59,180 nt of DNA, taken from NCBI GenBank assembly GCA_026224825.1, contig JAMFRO010000027.1, positions 1 through 59,180 of the forward strand, in the 5' to 3' direction. The notes under the pieces were generated by a model, which worked only from the letters and a program-made list of their open reading frames with translations, did not search any database and was not told where the DNA came from. This DNA is from a bacterium (lineage in GTDB: Bacteria; Pseudomonadota; Alphaproteobacteria; Acetobacterales; Acetobacteraceae). Every line of letters begins with the position of its first letter. Position 1 is the first letter of the stretch. The translations under genes were made by a program, and so were the position numbers. Below, piece after piece: positions 49,834 to 57,992 of this stretch.

Positions 49834-51521
49834 GCCGTACGCTCCCCGAACCAGATTGTCTCGAAATGTGGCGTCTCATGCGAGGTATCGTAGATGACGC
49901 CTTGCAATGTTTTGTGATACGCGACGACCGTTTGGTTCTCATAAATCGGCACGGCCGGCACCAGCTCGATCAGCCTTGCCTGTGCCGCCGCATAAAGCGG
50001 CTTCAGCACTTCAGGGTCATGGCTCAGGCGCGCCTGGTCCAGCAACGCGTTGAGCTGCGGGTCATTCAACTGGCTGACATTCTGCCCCGCATGCGTGGCA
50101 TTGGGGATCTGGCTGCCGTGATAATTGATGTAGAGCGCATCAGGCGTATTCGTGTGCCACACGCCGCCGCTCATCGCCTGGTAATCGCCGTTATTGCGCA
50201 TAAGCTGTGCGGTCCCTATCGGTACCGCATCCAGCGTCAGCTCGAAACCAGCCGTGCGCAGATCCGCCTGGACCTGCACCAGAACCGGCACAGAGGCCGC
50301 CGCCGTCGTCATCGCAATCCTGGCGCCCAGGCGGGTGCCGTTTTTCGTGCGGTAACCATCGGCATCGCGCCCGGTCCAGCCTGCCTCGTCCAATAATGCC
50401 GCGGCGGCGTTGGTATCGTAGGAGAGCTGCGCGGACGATTTATCATCGAAATATTGCGTTGTTTCCGAGAGAAAATTACTGACCGGGCGAAACAGTCCAA
50501 AACCCGCGATCTGCGTCATGCCGTCGCGGTTGAGCGCCCTGGCAACGGCACGGCGCACGCGGATATCATCGAAGGGCGGCTTGGTGACATTGAAAGCGAT
50601 GGGCCGGAAAGGCGCGCCCATGCGGATACGGTCCGTCATCACCAGATCAGGCTGCGCATCAATCGCGGCGGCGGCCTGGGGCGGCACGTCGGTGGTGAAA
50701 TGATACTCTCCCGATGCCAAAGAGAAATAGCGCACCGAGGCATCGGGAACGAACTCGAATTCCAACCTGTCCAGATAGGCTGGCCCCTGATGCCCGATCA
50801 ACGATGGCGACCAGTTATAATCCGGTCGGCGAACGAAACTCATACCCTGCTGCGGTGCATAATTCTCCAGGACGAACGGGCCAGAGCCAACCGGATGATA
50901 GAGCAGCGAAGCGGGATGCTCGCGAATCACCTTCGGCGATTCCATGGCGAGCCAGGATTGCGCCAGCACATTGAGGAAGGGGGAATAGGCCTGGTGCAGC
51001 GTGGCCTCGAAAATATATTCGTCGACGATCCGGCCGCTTGCGTAAGGCTGGATATAGGTGCCCGCGAGCGGCGATTTAGTTTTCGGGTCGCGCATGTGCT
51101 GCAGGTTCAGCAGCACCGCCTCGGCGTTGAACTTCGAGCCATCGCTGAACGTCACATCATCGCGCAAGGCAAACGTATAGGTTTTCCCGTCAGGCGAAAT
51201 GGTCCAGTCCTTGGCGAGCCAGGGCGTGATGTTTCCGGATTCGTCGAGATAGACGAGATTATCGAACAGGATGCGCCCGATCCACTGCACATTCGTCGCC
51301 GCCAAAGCATGCGGGTCCAATATGCCGGTATCGGTTGCGACCGATACTCTCAGTGTACCACCGGATTTTCCCGGCTCGCGCGCGCGGTAATCCGTGGGCG
51401 CATAAAGCACAGCGGCTGCCGATACAGCCTGCGCGCGCGCGGCCCCGCCCATGGCCTGTGCCACAAGCAGGCCGGCGCTGCCGCGCAGAAAATTCGCGCG
51501 GCTCAGGCTTGGCGCAAACAT
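49830..51521 (-). CDS. Extracellular solute-binding protein family 5 (SBP_bac_5)
   Basis: A 563-residue periplasmic binding protein for the Dpp-type importer. The signal peptide has a Tat-like look (LSRANFLRGSAGLLVAQAMGG) but only one Arg at the motif, so Sec export is also possible. The mature part shows KSGGTLRVSVATDTGILDPHALAATNVQ, LAKDWTISPDGKTYTFALRDDVTFSDGSKFNAEAV and FDDIRVRRAVARALNRD, the core pattern of the peptide/nickel-binding family. Its ATG overlaps the LLM monooxygenase stop by one base (TGATG). Confidence 0.93.
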   Translation of the reverse strand: MFAPSLSRANFLRGSAGLLVAQAMGGAARAQAVSAAAVLYAPTDYRAREPGKSGGTLRVSVATDTGILDPHALAATNVQWIGRILFDNLVYLDESGNITPWLAKDWTISPDGKTYTFALRDDVTFSDGSKFNAEAVLLNLQHMRDPKTKSPLAGTYIQPYASGRIVDEYIFEATLHQAYSPFLNVLAQSWLAMESPKVIREHPASLLYHPVGSGPFVLENYAPQQGMSFVRRPDYNWSPSLIGHQGPAYLDRLEFEFVPDASVRYFSLASGEYHFTTDVPPQAAAAIDAQPDLVMTDRIRMGAPFRPIAFNVTKPPFDDIRVRRAVARALNRDGMTQIAGFGLFRPVSNFLSETTQYFDDKSSAQLSYDTNAAAALLDEAGWTGRDADGYRTKNGTRLGARIAMTTAAASVPVLVQVQADLRTAGFELTLDAVPIGTAQLMRNNGDYQAMSGGVWHTNTPDALYINYHGSQIPNATHAGQNVSQLNDPQLNALLDQARLSHDPEVLKPLYAAAQARLIELVPAVPIYENQTVVAYHKTLQGVIYDTSHETPHFETIWFGERTA

Positions 51522-52879
51522 CAGGCGCGAATCGCAACATTGTCCGCTACGGCGGATTTAGCGTACTGGCTCACCGGCTTGGGCAGGCCAAGATGATGCC
51601 GCAGTGTGGTGCCGGTATATTCATGGCGGAAGATGCCGCGCTTGCGCAGAATGGGCACCACCTCATCCACGAAAATCTGCGCACCGGAGGGGAAGCCATC
51701 GGGCATCAGGTTGAAACCGTCGGCGGCACCTGAGAGGAACCATTCTTCCATCGTATCGGAAATCTGCTCGGGTGCACCCACAACCAGGCGATGCCCGCTG
51801 CGGATGCGCCGCGACAGCTCCCGCACCGTGAGGTTTTCAGTCTTGGCGAGGCGTATCTGTGCCTCGAAAAATCCGTGCGATCCGGATTCCGGCGGCGTCA
51901 GATCGCCCATCCGGTGCCAGGGCAGCGGCGCGTCGATATCCAGCTCATTGGCGGGAATGCCGATGCGCCCGGCGATCTGCTGGATCAGGCCATTGTTGCC
52001 CTCGAAGGAGTCCAGATGGTCGCGCCGGCGATTGGCTTCTTCCTCGGTGCTGCCGATGACTGTTGAAATACCAGGCATGATCTTGAGATGATCCGGATTG
52101 CGCCCCCAGGCACGGGCGCGCGTTCTCATTTCATTGTAGAACTCGACGCCGCCTTCCAGCGTCGTCTGCGTGGTGAAAATAGCATCGGCATAGCGCGAGC
52201 CTACGGATTTGCCGCCTTCCGAACTGCCGGCCTGGAAGATGACCGGACGCCCCTGCGGGCTGCGCGAGACATTGAGCGGCCCCTTGACGCTGAAATACGG
52301 GCCGACATGGTTGATCTCATGCACCTTGGCGGGATCAGCGAAAACGCCGTTTTCATGGTCGCCGATGATCGCGTCATCTTCCCAGCTATCCCAAAGCTTG
52401 ATGACAACCTCGGCAAATTCGGCACCGCGCGCATAGCGGTCCACATGCAGAGGCGCACCGGTGAGGCCGAAATTCTGCGCGGCACCATCACCGGCATTGG
52501 TCACCAGATTCCACGCCGCCCGGCCCTTGCTCAACTGGTCCACCGAGGCAAGCCGGCGCGCCAGATTATAGGGCTGGTTATAGGTGGAAGATGCGGTGGA
52601 AATAACGCCGATATGCGTCGTTGCCAGCGCCACCGCGGTAAGCAGTATCGTCGGCTCCAACCGCCCCGCCGGCTGCTTGCCCACATTGCCGTTAAGCGCC
52701 GGGCCGTCAGCAAGAAAGATCGCATCCAGCGTGCCGCGTTCGGAAATTTTGGCGACGTTGATGTAATAATCCGGATCGCTGATCGCTTGTGCCGGCACCT
52801 CACCCGTACGCCAGGCGGCGCTATGCCCGCCCAGCCCCAGGATATTCATACCGATACTCATCTGCTTCTTCTGCGACAT
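51521..52879 (-). CDS. LLM-class FMN-dependent monooxygenase (NtaA/SnaA/DszA family)
   Basis: A 452-residue TIM-barrel flavin monooxygenase, about the length of the dibenzothiophene-sulfone monooxygenase DszA. Family landmarks are GTLDAIFLADGPAL, TILLTAVALATTHIGVISTASSTYNQPYNLARRLASVDQLSKGRAAWNLVTNAGDGAAQNFG and the phosphate-binding VIFQAGSSEGG. Such enzymes use FMNH2 delivered by a separate reductase and O2 to cleave C-S (or C-N) bonds. A GGGGATAG site precedes the ATG. It lies between the DszC-like gene and its own importer, so an imported sulfur compound is the likely substrate. DmoA- or SnaA-like roles remain possible. Confidence 0.88.
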   Translation of the reverse strand: MSQKKQMSIGMNILGLGGHSAAWRTGEVPAQAISDPDYYINVAKISERGTLDAIFLADGPALNGNVGKQPAGRLEPTILLTAVALATTHIGVISTASSTYNQPYNLARRLASVDQLSKGRAAWNLVTNAGDGAAQNFGLTGAPLHVDRYARGAEFAEVVIKLWDSWEDDAIIGDHENGVFADPAKVHEINHVGPYFSVKGPLNVSRSPQGRPVIFQAGSSEGGKSVGSRYADAIFTTQTTLEGGVEFYNEMRTRARAWGRNPDHLKIMPGISTVIGSTEEEANRRRDHLDSFEGNNGLIQQIAGRIGIPANELDIDAPLPWHRMGDLTPPESGSHGFFEAQIRLAKTENLTVRELSRRIRSGHRLVVGAPEQISDTMEEWFLSGAADGFNLMPDGFPSGAQIFVDEVVPILRKRGIFRHEYTGTTLRHHLGLPKPVSQYAKSAVADNVAIRA

Positions 52880-52908
52880 CGGATCTATCCCCGAAAATAT
52901 GGATCAAC

Positions 52909-54225
52909 TCACAAAGCGGGTTCTTCAACTTCCCGGCCGCTTGCGGCTTCTGCTTCGGCTTGCGCCCCAGCCTCGCCCTCAAGGGCTTTTTTCTGTTTCT
53001 GCAGCCCCCAGCGCGTTACCGGCGCCGTGCCGTTCAACAGATAATCGCCAATGGCCCGCTCACGGAAAATCGCCGGATTATGCGAGGCCGCGGTGCGGGC
53101 ATTACGCCAGTGCCGGTCCATCTGCCGGGTAACACTCGTGGCTGACGCACCACCCACCTCGAACAACAGGCTGGTTTCCTGCAACACCAGATCGATGACG
53201 ACCTGCTGCGCCTGGAAGGTGCGGATATTGGCGGCGACATAATCCTCCGGCTTCGCCGTGCCGGCCTGCCGCGCCTGGTACAAATCCTCAAGATGCCTGG
53301 CATTGTTTTCAACCAGTGAATCAATCGCGAAGGACAGGCTGGAAACCCGGCCGACGACGCGCTGCACCAGCGGATCCTCACGCGGCAACGACTGCCCGGG
53401 AACACCGAAAGCGCGCTTGCGCGGCTGCACGAAGGCGACCACATCGCGCAGTGCCGCGCGCCCAACACCGGCCAGCGATGTCAGCAGGATCATCTGCAGG
53501 AAAGATAGAGCGTAGGTTTCCTCGCGTTTTTCATCCGGCTTGAAGCGGCGGATGATCTGCGCCGGTGCGATGGCGACATTCTCGAATTTTGTGGTGCCGC
53601 TGCCGGTCAGCCGCTGGCCAAACCCATCCCAATCGTCGATCCTGACCACACCTTCGGCCTCCGCCGGCACCGCCACGCTGAGGAAATCCTCGCCATCGCG
53701 CGCCGCCGCGACGATCCAATCGGCATAGATCGTACCCGTACTATAATATTTCACGCCATTCAGGCGCCAGGCTTCGCCCTCCGCCGTTAGAAGCGTGGAA
53801 TTGCCGGTCTCCTCGGTCCGCTCGGCCATCGCATAGCCGATGATTTTTCCATCTACGACCTTGGGAAACCAGAAATCGATCGCGGCGTCGTCGCGCTGGT
53901 TGAGGCGCTCTTCCAGGAACGCGAAATGCCCGCGGAAGGCATGTGCTATATTTGAATCCGCCGCCGCCAGCTCCGCGAGCAGACGGAAGAATTGCGGTAT
54001 TGTCGCACCAAGCCCGCCATGGCTCAGCGGAATTCTCACCTTGCTGAAGCCGGCCTCACGCAGCCAGCCGATGGCTTCATAGGCCAACTCACGCTTTATC
54101 TCGCGTGCCACGGCACCTTCGGCGATACGCTCAAAGATGGGGCGGAAGCGCGCCGCCAGCGCCTCGTACGCGGGTGCTTCACCCGTGCTCGCAACTGCCG
54201 TGTTCGCGTTAAAATCGACATTCAT
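52909..54225 (-). CDS. DszC/SfnB-family flavin monooxygenase (acyl-CoA dehydrogenase fold)
   Basis: A 438-residue flavoenzyme of the acyl-CoA dehydrogenase fold. It has the monooxygenase-type signatures WRLNGVKYYSTGTIYADW and MDRHWRNARTAASHNPAIFRERAIGDYLLNG, found in dibenzothiophene monooxygenase DszC and in SfnB; it does not have the catalytic base pattern of a true acyl-CoA dehydrogenase. It should add oxygen to a sulfur (or C-alpha) centre using reduced flavin. The end is Glu/Ala-rich. ATG 54225 (MNVDFNAN) is preferred to the upstream frame from 54276, which crosses the promoter area. It is the first gene of the minus-strand operon that ends with the fused ATPase. Confidence 0.87.
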   Translation of the reverse strand: MNVDFNANTAVASTGEAPAYEALAARFRPIFERIAEGAVAREIKRELAYEAIGWLREAGFSKVRIPLSHGGLGATIPQFFRLLAELAAADSNIAHAFRGHFAFLEERLNQRDDAAIDFWFPKVVDGKIIGYAMAERTEETGNSTLLTAEGEAWRLNGVKYYSTGTIYADWIVAAARDGEDFLSVAVPAEAEGVVRIDDWDGFGQRLTGSGTTKFENVAIAPAQIIRRFKPDEKREETYALSFLQMILLTSLAGVGRAALRDVVAFVQPRKRAFGVPGQSLPREDPLVQRVVGRVSSLSFAIDSLVENNARHLEDLYQARQAGTAKPEDYVAANIRTFQAQQVVIDLVLQETSLLFEVGGASATSVTRQMDRHWRNARTAASHNPAIFRERAIGDYLLNGTAPVTRWGLQKQKKALEGEAGAQAEAEAASGREVEEPAL

Positions 54226-54399
54226 TCCAAGACACACCAAAAAGTAGAAATTACATTCTTTGCGGACAGCATTCACCCTGGCCTGAGCAAATTTTGCACA
54301 AAGCCGTAATAGTGGTCTCTTACCATCTTGTCTATAGAGATTATTGTTTGTATGTCATCGGTGATCGGATGCCGGCGCAGCGTGATAGGAAACCATCAT

Positions 54400-54453
54400 A
54401 TGCGTGCCGTCAGGAAAAGTTTTTTGGAGTGCGGCGGTCTCCTGGGAGATTAA
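54400..54453 (+). CDS. Possible 17-residue leader peptide
   Basis: ATG 54400 opens a short frame, MRAVRKSFLECGGLLGD, preceded by an AGGAAA about 9 nt upstream and ending in TAA 25 bp before the LLM monooxygenase start. The longer form from ATG 54352 (33 residues) has two Cys but no ribosome site. A single Cys codon and a small TCTCC/GGAGA stem near the end might allow cysteine-sensitive control, but evidence is thin and it may be noise. Confidence 0.25.
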   Translation: MRAVRKSFLECGGLLGD

Positions 54454-54458
54454 CCTAC

Positions 54459-54476
54459 TCTTAAATAGGAATATAG
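54459..54476 (+). promoter_or_regulatory. Shared sulfur-operon motif TCTTAAATAGGAATATAG
   Basis: This AT-rich word ends 1 nt before the ATG at 54478 and also supplies the AGGA ribosome site. The part ATAGGAATATAG (54465-54476) is identical at 27841-27852 in front of the TauE/SafE gene, and TCTTAA(A)TAGGAATA recurs upstream of the TonB receptor. It is a candidate operator common to these genes. Confidence 0.5.
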
Positions 54477-54477
54477 A

Positions 54478-55968
54478 ATGGCGGACACACAGAAGAAGCA
54501 ACTGCACGTCAATCTGTTCGAGATGAACTGCGTCAGTCACATCATCCATGGCATGTGGGTGCATCCCGATAACAACCGCCATAGATTCAATGACATCGAG
54601 TTCTGGACCGAGCTGGCACAGCTTGTGGAATACGGCACGTTCGATGGCATTTTCCTGGCCGATGTCGTGGGCGCATACGACCAGTACCGCGGCGGCTACG
54701 GCGCGGCGCTGGAAGAATCTGTACAGATCCCCAACAACGATCCCTTCCTTCTCATCCCCGCCATGGCGCAGGTGACGAAGAATCTCGGCTTCGGTGCCAC
54801 CTTCTCCACCACCTACGAGCCGCCCTTCTCTTTCGCCCGGCGCATCAGCACGTTAGACCATTTAACAAAAGGCCGTGTCGGCTGGAACATCGTCACCTCA
54901 TACCTGCCGAATGCCGCGGAGAATTTCGGCCTGAGCGGCGAGGTGCCGCATGATGAGCGCTATCATATCGCCAATGAGTATGTGGATGTGCTGTACAAGC
55001 TCTGGGAAGGCTCGTGGGAGGATGACGCCGTCATCCAGGACCGCGAGAACCGCGTCTATACCGACCCTTCCAAAGTGCATTACATCAACCATGTGGGCCA
55101 GCACTTCAAGGTTAAAGGCCCGCATCTCAGCCAGCCCTCGCGCCAGCGCACGCCGGTGCTGTTCCAGGCCACGGGCTCCAATGCCGGCAAGGAATTCGCC
55201 GGGCGCCATGCCGAGGTGGTGTTCACCGGCGGTAACGACACACGCTCCGTGCGCGCGAACATCGCCGATATGCGGGCGCGCGCCACAGCCTATGGGCGGG
55301 ATCCGTCGCATATCAAATTCATCTCCGGTGCCGGCATCATCGTCGGCCGTACCTCGGACGAGGTTTCCGCCAAGCTCGATGACTACCGCCGCCTGATCAG
55401 CGCCGAAGGGCGCATGGCGCATTCACAATCGAAGATCGACTACACCGCTTTCCCGGAACATGTGACCGTGGCCGAGCTTATCACCCGCCAGGTGAGCGGC
55501 TATGAGCATATCCCGCCGCGCTTCCGCCCAGAGCAGACCGTGGGGGAGATTCTGGCACAGATGCGCGCGGTCAATTACGGGCGCTATTTCGCCGTCGGTA
55601 CACCTGAGATCGTCGCCGACGAGATCGAGAAATGGCTCGACGAGGATGGCATCGACGGCATCAACCTGGTGCAATATCTCAGCTTCGGCACGGCGCGGGA
55701 TTTCATCGAGCTGGTGGTGCCCGAATTGCGCCGGCGCGGGCGCTTCCGCGAGCGCTATAACGATGGCGAGACCCTGCGCGAGCGCCTGCTGGGGCCTGGC
55801 CTGGCCCGGCTGCCCGCCAATCACTACGGTGCCCGCTTCCGCGACCGGGCGAATTTCCAGTTGCCCACCGAACCGCTGAACATCCCCGGCCAGACCAGCG
55901 GGGAGCAGCCATTGTCGATGCATGAGCAACGCGAGCGCGCCGCGGCCAATGCCGGCGCCCGCGCGTAA
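54478..55968 (+). CDS. LLM-class FMN-dependent monooxygenase (DmoA/NtaA-like)
   Basis: A 496-residue TIM-barrel flavin monooxygenase, close in length to the dimethylsulfide monooxygenase DmoA. Motifs: YGTFDGIFLADVVGAYD, LGFGATFSTTYEPPFSFARRISTLDHLTKGRVGWNIVTSYLPNAAENFG, and TPVLFQATGSNAGKEFAG for FMN phosphate. It needs reduced FMN from another protein; none is encoded in the window. AGGAATATAG lies right before the ATG. It is paralogous to but clearly distinct from 51521-52879 (different length and N-terminus). It is the first gene of the operon with SfnB-like, MetN-like and aldo/keto reductase genes. Confidence 0.88.
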   Translation: MADTQKKQLHVNLFEMNCVSHIIHGMWVHPDNNRHRFNDIEFWTELAQLVEYGTFDGIFLADVVGAYDQYRGGYGAALEESVQIPNNDPFLLIPAMAQVTKNLGFGATFSTTYEPPFSFARRISTLDHLTKGRVGWNIVTSYLPNAAENFGLSGEVPHDERYHIANEYVDVLYKLWEGSWEDDAVIQDRENRVYTDPSKVHYINHVGQHFKVKGPHLSQPSRQRTPVLFQATGSNAGKEFAGRHAEVVFTGGNDTRSVRANIADMRARATAYGRDPSHIKFISGAGIIVGRTSDEVSAKLDDYRRLISAEGRMAHSQSKIDYTAFPEHVTVAELITRQVSGYEHIPPRFRPEQTVGEILAQMRAVNYGRYFAVGTPEIVADEIEKWLDEDGIDGINLVQYLSFGTARDFIELVVPELRRRGRFRERYNDGETLRERLLGPGLARLPANHYGARFRDRANFQLPTEPLNIPGQTSGEQPLSMHEQRERAAANAGARA

Positions 55969-55989
55969 CACCATTTACAGGTAGTCAGA

Positions 55990-57195
55990 ATGACCGCGCA
56001 TATCATCGCCTCCGAACAGGAGGCGCTCGCCGTTGCCGAAGATCTACGGCAGTTTCTCGAAGCCGGCGCCGCCGGGCGGGACCGTACGCCTAAACCGCCA
56101 CTGGCGGAGCTGGACTGGCTCTCCGCCAGCGGCATTCTCGGCATTACCGTGCCGCACGCGCATGGCGGGGCGGATGTCTCCTTCGAGACCGTCGCCCGGG
56201 TGTTCCAGACCCTCTCCGCGGGCGACCCCGCCGTGGCCCAGATGACGCAGAGCCATTATCTGTTCCTCGATGCCCTGCGCGAGGACGGCACGCATGGGCA
56301 GCAGGCATTCTTCTTTGGTGAAGTGCTCAAAGGGGCGCGGCTCGGCAATGCGCAGGCGGAAAAAATAACCGGCTCGGCGTTGGACCTCGCCACCCGCCTG
56401 CTGCCGGATGAGGACGGCACGCTGCGCCTGAACGGCATAAAATATTACTGCACCGGCGCGCTGCTGGCGCATTGGATTCCCGTCGCCGCGTTCGATGAGC
56501 AGGAGCGCTTCGTGCTGGCCTTCGTGCCGCGCACGGCAGAGGGCGTGACCGTGCAGGATGATTGGGATTCCATGGGCCAGCGCGTCGCCTTCAGCGGCAC
56601 CGCGGTCTTCGATAATGTCGCGGTCCCGGCCGAACATGTCATCCCGCATTGGCGGTTATTCGACCGTATCAGCATTTTCCACCCCTATGCGCAATTGCTG
56701 CATACCGCCATCGATGTCGGCATCGCGCAGAATGCGCTGGCGGATGCGGTGGCCACGGTACGTGCCCGCAACCGGCCGCGTTTGGGCGCCCCCGTGGCCA
56801 AAGCCACCGAGGACCCGCATGTGATTTTGCGCTTCGGCCAGCTCTCCACGCAATTGCATGCAGCCGAGCTGCTGCTGCGCCGCGCCGGCCAGGCGCTGGA
56901 CGAGGCAACCGCAACGCTGAATGAGCGGACCGTCGCCATTGGCGCCGTGGCCGTGGCGGAGGCCAAAGCCTATGCCGAGGATGTGGCTCTGGCCATTGCC
57001 TCGGACATCTTCTCCCTCGCCGGTACCAGTGCCACGGAACGCAACCGCAACCTGGACCGCCACTGGCGCAATATCCGCACCCATTCCGTGCATGACGCCA
57101 ACCATTGGCGCTACCATATCGCCGGCGATTACCTGCTTAACGACAAGCTCCCCGGCAAGCCATTGCGCAAATTCCGCGCCACCTCGGCGTCATGA
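55990..57195 (+). CDS. sfnB: SfnB-family sulfur-acquisition flavoenzyme
   Basis: A 401-residue protein of the acyl-CoA dehydrogenase fold, in the branch with SfnB and DszC. Diagnostic segments are LRLNGIKYYCTGALLAHW, DDWDSMGQRVAFSGTAVFDNVAVPAEHV and RNLDRHWRNIRTHSVHDANHWRYHIAGDYLLN. SfnB-type proteins support growth on sulfones or other organosulfur sources under sulfate limitation. An AGGTAGTCAG site precedes the ATG, 21 bp after the LLM gene. Its stop overlaps the MetN-like start by 4 nt. It is similar to 52909-54225 but shorter by about 40 residues, so the island holds two LLM/SfnB-type sets. Confidence 0.83.
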   Translation: MTAHIIASEQEALAVAEDLRQFLEAGAAGRDRTPKPPLAELDWLSASGILGITVPHAHGGADVSFETVARVFQTLSAGDPAVAQMTQSHYLFLDALREDGTHGQQAFFFGEVLKGARLGNAQAEKITGSALDLATRLLPDEDGTLRLNGIKYYCTGALLAHWIPVAAFDEQERFVLAFVPRTAEGVTVQDDWDSMGQRVAFSGTAVFDNVAVPAEHVIPHWRLFDRISIFHPYAQLLHTAIDVGIAQNALADAVATVRARNRPRLGAPVAKATEDPHVILRFGQLSTQLHAAELLLRRAGQALDEATATLNERTVAIGAVAVAEAKAYAEDVALAIASDIFSLAGTSATERNRNLDRHWRNIRTHSVHDANHWRYHIAGDYLLNDKLPGKPLRKFRATSAS

Positions 57196-57971
57196 TCCAG
57201 CTCAACAATGTCAGCAAAACCTTCCAGACACCGGAAGGCATATTGCACGCGGTTGCCGACGCCTCGCTGCATGTCAACAAAGGCGATATCTACGGCATCG
57301 TCGGTTTCAGCGGCGCCGGCAAATCCACTTTGCTGCGGATGATCAATCTTCTGGAGCGTCCCGATCCCGGCGGCGAGGTGTTCGCCGACGGCCAGAACCT
57401 CACCGCCCTCAGCCGCCGCGAGCTCAATCTCGCCAGGCATTCCATCGGCATGATCTTCCAGCATTTCAACCTGCTGGCCAATCGTACCGTGTTCGAAAAC
57501 GTCTCCCTGCCGCTGGAAATCGCCGGCGTGCCGCGCGCGCAAAGGCGGGCACGGATTCTTGAATGCCTGGATATCGTCGGGCTTGCCGCCAAGGAAAAAA
57601 CCTATCCGGCAAAACTCTCAGGGGGCCAGAAACAGCGCGTCGCCATCGCCCGCGCCCTCACCACCTCGCCGAAAATTCTCCTTTGCGATGAGCCCACCTC
57701 CTCACTCGACCCGCAGACAACGAGTTCGATTCTGGGGTTCCTTAAGAGCGTGAACGAGAATTTCGGCACGACGATCGTCATCGTCACGCATGAGATGCAT
57801 GTCGTCAGCAGCATCTGCCATAATGTCGCGGTAATGGAGAACGGCCGCATCGCGGAGCGTTTCAGCCTGGCCGATGCCGCCTATCAGCCGCAATCGGGCA
57901 TCGCACGGCTGCTGCAGCAGGCCAAAGCGGCGCTGCAGCTCGCCCCCGACATATTACAGACGACCATTTAA
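57192..57971 (+). CDS. metN: MetN-like ABC importer ATPase without the NIL regulatory domain
   Basis: A 259-residue ATPase. Walker A is [20 protein letters not shown], the Q-loop is in [10 protein letters not shown], the signature [16 protein letters not shown] and Walker [15 protein letters not shown], all of which match MetN closely. Typical MetN proteins (about 340 residues) carry a C-terminal NIL domain that binds methionine and shuts transport. Here the protein ends soon after the ATPase core, so this feedback should be absent. It is the only MetN-like ATPase in the window and presumably serves MetI/MetQ at 42266-43771. ATGA overlap with the SfnB-like gene. Confidence 0.85.
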   Translation: MIQLNNVSKTFQTPEGILHAVADASLHVNKGDIYGIVGFSGAGKSTLLRMINLLERPDPGGEVFADGQNLTALSRRELNLARHSIGMIFQHFNLLANRTVFENVSLPLEIAGVPRAQRRARILECLDIVGLAAKEKTYPAKLSGGQKQRVAIARALTTSPKILLCDEPTSSLDPQTTSSILGFLKSVNENFGTTIVIVTHEMHVVSSICHNVAVMENGRIAERFSLADAAYQPQSGIARLLQQAKAALQLAPDILQTTI

Positions 57972-57992
57972 TCAAAAAACTGGAGACTACGC

